Source of the DNA: Eubacteriales bacterium
Lineage (GTDB): Bacteria; Bacillota; Clostridia; Oscillospirales; Butyricicoccaceae
Reading direction: 5' to 3'
NCBI GenBank assembly: GCA_030524285.1
Contig: JAUNGQ010000013.1
Location: forward strand, 1 to 43,126
DNA length: 43,126 nt
Position numbers and translations under genes: made by a program. The notes under the pieces were generated by a model that saw nothing but the letters and a program-made list of their open reading frames with translations, searched no databases and was not told the DNA's origin. Position 1 is the first letter of the stretch; the number at the start of each line of letters is the position of its first letter. Of this stretch, positions 16,567 to 23,443 are shown in pieces.

Positions 16567-17322
16567 TCATTCCCACATAATACGTACATTGTGCGCACGA
16601 CAAAACTCAATAAATTTCGGGGCGGGCTTCTGGTCTGTGATCAGGGTAGAAATATCCTGCAGACGGCAGAAGGTTACCGTTGCGTCGTGCCCCAGCTTGG
16701 AGCTGTCTGCAATGAGAATAACATGGGAGGAATGAGCAACGACACCACGCTTGATTTCTGCTTCCAGAAACGTGGTATTGCTCATGCCGGATTCCACGGT
16801 GACGCCGGTAGCGCTGAGGAATGCCTTGGAAATGCGCAGGTCTGAAAGAGCCTGCTGTGCGGCAATGCCTACGAAAGAGCTGGTAGACGGGTTAAACGCA
16901 CCGCCGAGGGAAATGAGATTCACACAGTCATATTTTGCTGCCTCTACCATAGCCGGCAGGGAATGGGTGACAACAGTCAGTTTCATACGCGGCGGCAGAT
17001 GGCGCAGGACATTGACAGCGGTAGAACCCGAATCAACGAAAATGGTATCACCTTCATGAATTTCACGCACAGCAAGCCGGCCGATATGGTCTTTGGCAGA
17101 CGGATTCAGGCTGGAGCGGACTGGCAGAGGCATGACATCCTCTGGAAGTACCGCAGTTACACCGCCGTATACCTTTGTAATATGACCACGGGCTTCCAGT
17201 TCATTCAGATCGCGTCGGATCGTATTTTTGGAAACGCCAAAGACCTCACATAGCTCGTCGATGGAAACAGTTTTCTTGGACAATACATATTCTTCTATTG
17301 CATTGAGTCTGCTGATTTTCAT
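16567..17322 (-). CDS. DeoR family transcriptional regulator (IolR-like candidate)
   Basis: 251 residues. The N-terminal DeoR helix-turn-helix spans about 5-58 with VSIDELCEVFGVSKNTIRRDL and RGHITKVYGG. The C-terminal sensor domain (about 75-230) includes IGRLAVREI, DTIFVDSGSTA and the LSATGV motif typical of the DeoR sugar-phosphate-binding domain. Bacillus IolR belongs to the same family, and its ligand is phosphorylated DKG. The gene diverges from the split transketolase genes and likely controls them and itself. Start at 17322 follows AGCAGG; an upstream frame of 26 codons lacks a ribosome site. Assignment as IolR is inference from context. Confidence 0.88.
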   Translation of the reverse strand: MKISRLNAIEEYVLSKKTVSIDELCEVFGVSKNTIRRDLNELEARGHITKVYGGVTAVLPEDVMPLPVRSSLNPSAKDHIGRLAVREIHEGDTIFVDSGSTAVNVLRHLPPRMKLTVVTHSLPAMVEAAKYDCVNLISLGGAFNPSTSSFVGIAAQQALSDLRISKAFLSATGVTVESGMSNTTFLEAEIKRGVVAHSSHVILIADSSKLGHDATVTFCRLQDISTLITDQKPAPKFIEFCRAHNVRIMWE

Positions 17323-17346
17323 AATGGAAACCTGCTTTCTTGGAAC

Positions 17347-17374
17347 AATAACTACAAAACACAAAGTTATTATA
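17347..17374 (-). promoter_or_regulatory. DeoR gene promoter and overlapping dyad
   Basis: The minus strand has an extended -10 TGGTATAAT (hexamer at 17369-17374). A dyad AATAACT/AGTTATT (17347-17353 and 17365-17371) overlaps it, as expected for autorepression. No strong -35. Confidence 0.5.
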
Positions 17375-17557
17375 CCAGAAAATAGAACAAAAGGAAACAA
17401 AAAAATCAGAATAATTGAGTAAATTTTGAGTGAATTTTTTCATGAGTTCCTGCAATCATTACGTGAAGTAAAGGTGACTTCTGCGAAGACTTCTGGAGAG
17501 ATGTTGGGAAGCTTTTTTTATGATATGAAAAAAACTATAAAAATAGGCGGCTGAGCA

Positions 17558-17586
17558 TTGCATTTTGTTGGTGGAAATGATAAAAT
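17558..17586 (+). promoter_or_regulatory. Promoter of the split transketolase operon
   Basis: TTGCAT and TAAAAT separated by 17 bases, about 95 bases before the first subunit gene. The rest of the 360-base gap holds the DeoR promoter and a weak hairpin with seven T at about 17498-17520. Confidence 0.6.
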
Positions 17587-17682
17587 CAAAGAAAGTGTGG
17601 CATGGTGCGCAGTTGGACAAAAAAGTTCTGCCTGCAGCTGTGCTGACAATTCTTTGAATTAAGGAATAGGTAGGTGTATTCA

Positions 17683-18537
17683 ATGCAGAAAGCAGAAAAG
17701 ATGCAGGCTCTCCGTGAATTCGCAGCTGAAATCCGAGTTGAGACCCTGAAGACCATCGGTTCGCTTGGCTTTGGACACGTCGGCGGCTCAATGTCTATTG
17801 TTGAGGCGATGGCTGTCCTGTATGGCGATGTAATGAAGGTTGATCCGAAGAACCCGCGTTGGGAAGGTCGTGACTGGTGTGTACTGTCCAAGGGACATGC
17901 AGGCCCGTGCGCATACGCAACCCTCGCTCTGAAGGGCTTCTATGATCTGGAGCAGACCCGCACGCTGAACAAGCCGAGCACAAATTTCCCGTCCCATACG
18001 GACCGTACCAAGACTCCGGGCGTTGACCTGACAACCGGTTCTCTGGGCCAGGGCATGTCCACCGCTACCGGCGCTGCTCTGGGTCACAAGCTCGACGGCA
18101 AGGATAACCGTGTTTTCGTATTCGTAGGCGATGGCGAGTGCGATGAAGGACAGGTTTGGGAAGCTGCTCAGTTCGCAGCACATTACAAGCTGGACAACCT
18201 GACCTGCTTTGTAGATGACAACAAGAATCAGCTCGACGGTGCAGTTGCAGACGTTATGTCCCATGGCAAGGGCCTCGGCGCGAAGTTCGATGCTTTTGGC
18301 TGGAATGTAATCAACGTTGAAAACGGCAACGATGTTGAGCAGGTTTATGATGCTGTTCAGGAAGCTCTGACTGTTAAGGGTGTTCCGACTGCAATCATCC
18401 TGAACACCACAAAGGGCAAGGGCGCTACATTCGCAGAGCCGTCTGCCGCTCACAGCTCTCAGCCGTCTCCGGAGCAGTGGGAAGAAGCAATTGCTGCAGC
18501 AGAGGCTGAGCTGGCTGCTGTTAAGGCTGCAAAGTAA
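17683..18537 (+). CDS. Transketolase N-terminal subunit (two-subunit type)
   Basis: 284 residues, corresponding to the thiamine diphosphate-binding half of transketolase. Motifs: GHVGGS at 31-36 (canonical GHPG), SKGHAGPCAYA at 69-79, GSLGQG at 119-124, and the cofactor motif from GDGE (149-152) to DDNKNQLDG (about 178-186). Start at 17683 follows AGGTAGG by eight bases; an upstream in-frame GTG is unlikely. It is paired with the C-terminal subunit 14 bases downstream and controlled from a region shared with a DeoR regulator. Two-subunit transketolases act in pentose phosphate exchange, and related pairs act on unusual ketoses such as sulfofructose. Here the setting among iol genes suggests a ketose from inositol, which is inference. 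Confidence 0.93.
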   Translation: MQKAEKMQALREFAAEIRVETLKTIGSLGFGHVGGSMSIVEAMAVLYGDVMKVDPKNPRWEGRDWCVLSKGHAGPCAYATLALKGFYDLEQTRTLNKPSTNFPSHTDRTKTPGVDLTTGSLGQGMSTATGAALGHKLDGKDNRVFVFVGDGECDEGQVWEAAQFAAHYKLDNLTCFVDDNKNQLDGAVADVMSHGKGLGAKFDAFGWNVINVENGNDVEQVYDAVQEALTVKGVPTAIILNTTKGKGATFAEPSAAHSSQPSPEQWEEAIAAAEAELAAVKAAK

Positions 18538-18551
18538 GGAGGGCATACGAA

Positions 18552-19520
18552 ATGAGTTTTACTTTAATTGGAAAGCATGAAAAGGATAGCCGTGCTTGCC
18601 GTGATGCTTATGTACAGGCTATGACCGAGCTGATGGAAGCAGATCCGTCTGTTGTACATGTTGACTGTGACCTGAAGGGCTGCATCAACACAAAGAAGCT
18701 GGATAAGTTTGGCCGCAGCATCAATGCAGGTATTGCAGAAGCAAATGCTATGGGTATCGCAGCTGGTCTGACCGCTACCGGCAAGAAGGCATGGATCCAT
18801 TCCTTCGGCTGCTTCTCTTCCCGCCGTGCATTTGACCAGGCTTTCATGTCTGCTGCATATGCAAAGCTCGGCGTTAAGGTTCTGGGTTCTGACCCTGGCG
18901 TATGCGCTGCATACAACGGTGGTACCCATATGCCGTTTGAGGACTGCGCTCTGTATATGTCCGTTCCGGATGCAATCGTGATTGATCCGGTTGACTATGC
19001 TCAGGTTTACTGCCTGACCAAGAAGCTGACTGCTGTAGAAGGCCGTCTGTCTTACATGCGTATGATCCGTAAGGGCTTCACCACCGTTTACGCTGACGGT
19101 TCCGATTTCGAGATCGGCAAGGGCGTTACCCTGAAGGAATCTGACAATGACGCAGCTACCATCATCGCTTCCGGCATCATGGTTGATGAGTCCCTGAAGG
19201 CTTATGAGATGCTGGCAGAAGAAGGCATTGCTGTTCGCGTCATCGACATGTTCACCTGGAAGCCGATCGATGAAGAGTTGATCGTGAAGGCTGCTAAGGA
19301 GACTGGCGCTATCGTAACTGCTGAGAACCATAACTGCACCTGTGGTCTGGGTTCTGCTGTTGCACGCGTTCTGTCTGCTCAGTGCCCGACTCCGGTTGAG
19401 ATGGTTGGCGTACATGACCAGTTTGGTCAGGTAGGCGCACAGAACTTCCTGCAGGAAGCTTACAAGCTGACCGCAGAAGAGGTTGTTGCAAACGTCAAGA
19501 AGGTTATTGCAAGAAAGTAA
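18552..19520 (+). CDS. Transketolase C-terminal subunit (two-subunit type)
   Basis: 322 residues, carrying the pyrimidine-binding and C-terminal domains. The catalytic Glu63 lies in GIAEANAMGIAAGLT, the FSSRRAFDQ segment is at 88-96, and the loop GGTHMPFED at 123-131 holds the conserved His126. At position 127, where ordinary transketolases have Gln in the GxTHQ loop, this protein has Met. The C-terminal domain begins near residue 195 (IIASGIMVDESLKA) and contains TAENHNCTCGLGSAVA. The ribosome site AAGGAGGG precedes the ATG. Together with the N-subunit it should form the active enzyme. The altered loop and genomic setting leave its acceptor and donor uncertain. Confidence 0.92.
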   Translation: MSFTLIGKHEKDSRACRDAYVQAMTELMEADPSVVHVDCDLKGCINTKKLDKFGRSINAGIAEANAMGIAAGLTATGKKAWIHSFGCFSSRRAFDQAFMSAAYAKLGVKVLGSDPGVCAAYNGGTHMPFEDCALYMSVPDAIVIDPVDYAQVYCLTKKLTAVEGRLSYMRMIRKGFTTVYADGSDFEIGKGVTLKESDNDAATIIASGIMVDESLKAYEMLAEEGIAVRVIDMFTWKPIDEELIVKAAKETGAIVTAENHNCTCGLGSAVARVLSAQCPTPVEMVGVHDQFGQVGAQNFLQEAYKLTAEEVVANVKKVIARK

Positions 19521-19537
19521 TTTCCTAATGGTACATC

Positions 19538-19573
19538 AGAAGCCGTCCCCTGTCTTGGGAGCGGCTTCTTTTT
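19538..19573 (+). terminator. Terminator after the transketolase genes
   Basis: AGAAGCCG-CCC stem with GGG-GCGGCTTCT and a T-run, 18 bases past the stop. Confidence 0.85.
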
Positions 19574-19666
19574 GCTGTTCTTTCACAGCGATATGGAACA
19601 CACAACCAGCTGCATGACTGCACCAAAAAGGCATATTTTCTGCTTTCCAAACCTGCGCAAAATCGA

Positions 19667-19720
19667 TCAATTATTTTATCAAAAGATAAAACACATGTAC
19701 TGAAATGAAAAAATAATTGA
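19667..19720 (+). promoter_or_regulatory. Nested inverted repeats upstream of iolE
   Basis: TCAATTATTTT (19667-19677) and AAAATAATTGA (19710-19720) form an 11-bp perfect inverted repeat across 32 bases; inside the left part is a second dyad TTTTATC/GATAAAA (19674-19680, 19685-19691). The set ends 18 bases before the iolE -35, so it is a likely binding region for one or more regulators. Confidence 0.5.
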
Positions 19721-19738
19721 CCAACTTGCACAAAACAT

Positions 19739-19767
19739 TTGACAAATACGTTCCTATCCTTTATGAT
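19739..19767 (+). promoter_or_regulatory. Promoter of iolE and possibly iolG2
   Basis: A perfect TTGACA -35 and TATGAT -10 with a 17-base spacer, giving a leader of about 110 bases. The rest of the 364-base gap before iolE holds the previous terminator and the dyads. Confidence 0.8.
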
Positions 19768-19884
19768 AAAAGATGTAGGAGAAACTGCCTATAATCTGCT
19801 CTGCGATATGAAAATTTAGGAGAGCTTTTCATATCATTTTCCTGAGCGGGGCAGGTGCAATTAAAACATGGAGGTGTTGTGATT

Positions 19885-20784
19885 ATGTTCACAAACAAGG
19901 ATATCAAGCTGGGTATCTGTCCGATCGGCTGGACCAATGACGATATGTGGGATCTGGGCGATGAAAATACGTTTCAGCAGTGCATTTCTGAAATGCGTCT
20001 GGCGGGCTTTACCGGCTGTGAGGTTGGCCACAAATACCCGTCCGATGTGAAAGAGCTGAAGGAAGCATTGGATCTGCGCGGTATGACGATCGCTTCCAAG
20101 TGGTTCTCTTCTTTCCTGGGCACGAAGCCGTATGAAGAGACCTTTGAAGAATTTAAGAAGGAAATCGAATACCTTTCTTATGCCGGCGCAACTGCAATCA
20201 ATATTTCCGAGCAGTCCTACTCAATTCAGGGTAATCAGGATCTGTCCATCTTTAAGAACAAGGCACTGTTTAACGATGCGGAATTTATGCAGATGTGCGA
20301 GGGCCTGAACAAGCTGGCTGAGTATGCAAAGAGCAATGGCATCCGTGCATGCTTCCATCATCATATGGGTACCTGTGTACAGACACTGGAGGAGACAGTT
20401 CGTATGCTGGAAAATACCTCTGATGATTTGCTGCTGTGCTATGATACCGGTCACTGGACCTTCTCTGAGGTAGACCCGCTGGCTATTCTGGAGAAGTTCC
20501 CGAACAGAATCGGTCATGTACATCTGAAGAACATGCGTAAGCCGGTTCGCGATCAGGCGATCGAGGAGAGCTGGTCCTTCCTGAAGTCCGTTCGTAACGG
20601 CTGCTTCACCGTACCAGGCGATCCGGAAGGCTGCGTAGATTTCCCGGCAGTTCTGAAGAAGCTCGACGAGATCGGCTACGAAGGCTGGATCATGGTTGAG
20701 GCTGAGCAGGACCCGGCTAAGGCTAACCCGTTCAAGTATGCGAAGATGGCTTACGAGTACATCACTGCAGAGATGGCAAAGTAA
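19885..20784 (+). CDS. iolE: Inosose dehydratase
   Basis: 299 residues, the usual length. It removes water from 2-keto-myo-inositol to give the diketone used by IolD. The N-terminal GICPIGWTNDDMWDLG pattern, AGFTGCEVGHKYP, the SKWFSS strand and the HHHMGTCVQTLEETVRML and CYDTGHWT segments are hallmark IolE sequence within a xylose isomerase-like TIM barrel; the late Glu in WIMVEAEQD is a likely metal ligand. The start at 19885 is set by GGAGGTG. A hairpin and 116 bases separate it from the second inositol dehydrogenase gene; the two probably share a transcript. Confidence 0.95.
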   Translation: MFTNKDIKLGICPIGWTNDDMWDLGDENTFQQCISEMRLAGFTGCEVGHKYPSDVKELKEALDLRGMTIASKWFSSFLGTKPYEETFEEFKKEIEYLSYAGATAINISEQSYSIQGNQDLSIFKNKALFNDAEFMQMCEGLNKLAEYAKSNGIRACFHHHMGTCVQTLEETVRMLENTSDDLLLCYDTGHWTFSEVDPLAILEKFPNRIGHVHLKNMRKPVRDQAIEESWSFLKSVRNGCFTVPGDPEGCVDFPAVLKKLDEIGYEGWIMVEAEQDPAKANPFKYAKMAYEYITAEMAK

Positions 20785-20819
20785 TCGCAGGAAAGTACAT
20801 AACAGTTTGTGAATGAAAA

Positions 20820-20856
20820 TTGGATACCTTGCGGAAGAAGAGCTGCGGGTATCCAA
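20820..20856 (+). other. Intercistronic stem-loop between iolE and iolG2
   Basis: TTGGATACC and GGTATCCAA form a perfect 9-bp stem with a 19-nt loop that can pair further (GCGG/CTGC). It is followed only by CTTTCT, a poor T-tract, so it may be a processing or partial termination site rather than a strong terminator. Confidence 0.5.
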
Positions 20857-20900
20857 CTTTCTAACCAATATAATAAGTATAGACAAGGAGAGAACAGGTC

Positions 20901-21926
20901 ATGGCAAATTTAAAGTTTGGCGTAGTAGGTTGCGGTCGTATCGGTAAGCTGCACATCAACAATCTGCTGAACAACATCGACGGCGCTGAGGTTGTAGCAG
21001 CCGCTGATCCGATGCTGGACAAGTCCGGCGCACGTGAGTGGCTGGCAGCAAGAGGCATCAACAATGCTTCTACTGATTATATGGATGTTATCAATAATCC
21101 TGATGTTGATGTCGTAATGGTTTGCTCTTCCACCGATACCCATTGTGAGGTTTCTATGGAAGCAGTCAAGGCAGGTAAGCACGTATTCTGCGAGAAGCCG
21201 ATTGATTATGATATCGACAAGATCAAGGCGCTGCTGGCTCTGGTGGAAGAGAAAGGTGTCAAGTTCCAGGTTGGCTTCAACCGTCGCTTTGACCACAACC
21301 ACAAGGCAGTTGCCGATGCAGTCAAGGCTGGCAAGATTGGCGATCCGCATTACATCAATGTATCCTCCCGTGATCCGGAGCCGCCACCGGCATCCTACGT
21401 TGCAGTTTCCGGCGGTATCTTCTATGATATGATGATTCATGACTTTGACATGGTTCGTTATCTGTCCGGTTCTGAGGCTGTTGAGGTTTCCGCTGTTGGT
21501 TCCTGCCTGGTTAATCCGAACCTGCAGGAAGAGTCTGGTATTCCGGATGTTGATACCGCAGTTGTTACCATGAAGATGGCAAACGGCGCAATCGCTACCA
21601 TCAACAACTCCCGTCAGGCAGTATACGGCTATGATCAGAGAGTAGAAGTATTCGGTTCCAAGGGCATGGCAGCAGATAACAATGATCTGAACTCCACCGC
21701 AGTCATCACCACGGTTGACGGCGCTGTTTCCGAAAAGCCGAAGTGGTTCTTCCTGGAGCGTTACAACGACGCATTCATCGAGCAGATCAAGTACTTCATC
21801 GATTCCATCGTAAACGACAAGCCGACTGTTGTTGGCGCATATGATGGTCTGCGTCCGGTACTGATGGCTGCTGCAGCAACTGAATCCTGCCGTAACGGCG
21901 GCGTTTGGGTAAAGGTTGCTGAATAA
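20901..21926 (+). CDS. iolG: Inositol 2-dehydrogenase, second subfamily
   Basis: 341-residue Gfo/Idh/MocA oxidoreductase. Rossmann motif GVVGCGRIG at 7-15, EKP at 98-100 with catalytic Lys99, and the pair Asp176/His180 in GGIFYDMMIHDFD. The segments SSRDPEPPPASYVAVSGG and VGFNRRFD are typical of the inositol 2-dehydrogenase subfamily found in many soil and gut bacteria, which is distinct from the Bacillus IolG type encoded at 6074. It may prefer scyllo- or D-chiro-inositol, or be the principal myo-inositol enzyme with the other paralogue doing something else; sequence alone does not decide. AAGGAG lies before the ATG. Codon bias indicates high expression. Confidence 0.88.
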   Translation: MANLKFGVVGCGRIGKLHINNLLNNIDGAEVVAAADPMLDKSGAREWLAARGINNASTDYMDVINNPDVDVVMVCSSTDTHCEVSMEAVKAGKHVFCEKPIDYDIDKIKALLALVEEKGVKFQVGFNRRFDHNHKAVADAVKAGKIGDPHYINVSSRDPEPPPASYVAVSGGIFYDMMIHDFDMVRYLSGSEAVEVSAVGSCLVNPNLQEESGIPDVDTAVVTMKMANGAIATINNSRQAVYGYDQRVEVFGSKGMAADNNDLNSTAVITTVDGAVSEKPKWFFLERYNDAFIEQIKYFIDSIVNDKPTVVGAYDGLRPVLMAAAATESCRNGGVWVKVAE

Positions 21927-21975
21927 GGCCCAATTTACCTTGCAAAAAGCATGAAAATATGAAAGCATCATAGAG

Positions 21976-22006
21976 AAGGCGTCCTGCGAGAGCAGGGCGC
22001 CTTTTT
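21976..22006. terminator. Terminator after iolG2
   Basis: AAGGCG-CCTGC stem with a GAGA loop and T-run, lying between convergent genes. Confidence 0.88.
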
Positions 22007-22035
22007 ATCTGCTATGGTATTGGGTAGGGTGGAGT

Positions 22036-22668
22036 TTAATGGATATCCTTCAACAACTCCAGCGATTCTTTTGCCCAGTTCAGGTCAATGGTCTGGAAAC
22101 CGCGGTTTGGCGTATACAGATATTCGCGTACATCATGTGCAAGCTTTTGATAGGTTTCCGGTGGCAGACGCAGATATTGCTCCGCACCGTCTGGGTGCAC
22201 CAATACAAAAACAAAGCGGCCTGCGGTATCGATGCTGTGGAATACCACGTCAACGACATCGACATTATCCCGTGTCAGCTGCATAATCAGAATGAGCTTG
22301 GTCATTTCCAGTGCGCGGTCATCCAAATGGCGTTCCAGTACATTGATTTTTTCCCGGAATTCATTTGGCGTATGTGTGGTACGCAGTGTATAATGATCCA
22401 ACTGGGAAAAATCCGTGGTATTGTCCTGAATTTCGCCATCCGGTGCAAACCAGACCATAAATTCATTTGCGACATCATGGTATAGACATGGATGCAATAC
22501 CAGTGAGGTTTTATTGCAATTCGGACAAGTCCATTCAAATACAGATAAATCCTCAACACGGCGGCGTGCGTCCGGGTCCTGTGCTACATTGATGCTGGTC
22601 CACATGGTCAGTGCGCCGTCTTCTCCGCACTGTGGGCAGGTAAATATGTTGTTCTGCGCTTCAGCCAT
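22036..22668 (-). CDS. CpXC domain protein
   Basis: 210 residues. Residues 10-60 form a zinc-ribbon-like CpXC domain with CPQC at about 11-14 and CPNC at about 48-51, separated by a strand-rich stretch. The remaining part is acidic and helix-rich without known motifs. CpXC proteins are frequent in Clostridia and of unknown function. It follows the HD-domain gene by 40 bases on the same strand, so they may be co-transcribed. AAAGGAAG lies before the ATG. Confidence 0.8.
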   Translation of the reverse strand: MAEAQNNIFTCPQCGEDGALTMWTSINVAQDPDARRRVEDLSVFEWTCPNCNKTSLVLHPCLYHDVANEFMVWFAPDGEIQDNTTDFSQLDHYTLRTTHTPNEFREKINVLERHLDDRALEMTKLILIMQLTRDNVDVVDVVFHSIDTAGRFVFVLVHPDGAEQYLRLPPETYQKLAHDVREYLYTPNRGFQTIDLNWAKESLELLKDIH

Positions 22669-22708
22669 AAAAAAAGCTTCCTTTCATTTGAACGATTGAT
22701 AGAAGAAA

Positions 22709-23221
22709 TCAATCCGTGATATCTGGTAAATAATGTAGCCTAAGCAGGGCTTTGCCGGTTTTTGTCGCTGCGATATGGTTATAAAAATGTTCAATCTGCT
22801 GGCGGGTATATGGCTCCTCAAAGGCATTGACGAGGAAGTCTGCTTCCAGCAGGATTAGATGATCTATGTTATCGATTGGCTTGTATACGTGATGATGTGC
22901 AATCAGCCAGCAGATACGGTTGATATCTGTTTGCGGCAGATCAAATGGCTTTAGGATTTCACGGGCAACGGATGGGCCTTCGAGCTGCTGGTATTCCCCA
23001 GAGCTGGAGCCATGGAAACGTTCCGCATTGTGAATGCCAATATCATGTAGTGCGGCAGCAGCTTCCAGAACAAAACAGGTATGTGTATCCAGCTGTTCTC
23101 CGGCGGCAATCATGCGGCTGTAATTATGTACTTTAAGAAGGTGGTGGTTTCTCGCCGGATCATCGCCGTTATAGGCACAGGCTGCAAAAAGTATTTTGGA
23201 TATCATGTTGTAGCCGTCCAT
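22709..23221 (-). CDS. HD domain phosphohydrolase-like protein
   Basis: 170 residues with the metal-binding HD pattern: HNYSR near residue 32, ALHDIGIH around 57-64 (the HD pair), a later HHHVYK region near 108-113 and an Asp near 127. Such proteins hydrolyse phosphate esters, often nucleotides, but the substrate cannot be read from sequence. I chose the ATG at 23221, ten bases after AAGGAG; upstream in-frame codons at 23230 or 23251 are possible. Probable operon with the CpXC gene. Confidence 0.82.
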   Translation of the reverse strand: MDGYNMISKILFAACAYNGDDPARNHHLLKVHNYSRMIAAGEQLDTHTCFVLEAAAALHDIGIHNAERFHGSSSGEYQQLEGPSVAREILKPFDLPQTDINRICWLIAHHHVYKPIDNIDHLILLEADFLVNAFEEPYTRQQIEHFYNHIAATKTGKALLRLHYLPDITD

Positions 23222-23373
23222 ATCATCCACACTCCTTATGAGACAATACAATCATTATATGGTAAGAGAGGAGAAAAGTCAATGAACGTGCAGTATGGAC
23301 AGCAAACAGCTTTCTATAACAGGGATATTTGGATATGTCCTATAAAATACTAGAATTCCCTGTATGGGTATGT

Positions 23374-23379
23374 TATAAT
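23374..23379 (+). promoter_or_regulatory. -10 element before the SLH protein gene
   Basis: TATAAT 65 bases before the start. The -35 position is poor. A small AGCCCT/AGGGCT hairpin follows in the leader at about 23397-23415. Confidence 0.45.
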
Positions 23380-23443
23380 TGATAAGGAAATGGAAAAGCC
23401 CTGCGAGCAAGGGCTGAAATTTGAAAAGAAGGAGACGAGAAAC

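Noticed and set aside
17498-17521. Riboswitch or attenuator before the transketolase genes
   Set aside because: The T-run is preceded by only a weak 4 to 5-bp hairpin, and it lies upstream of the likely promoter at 17558-17586.
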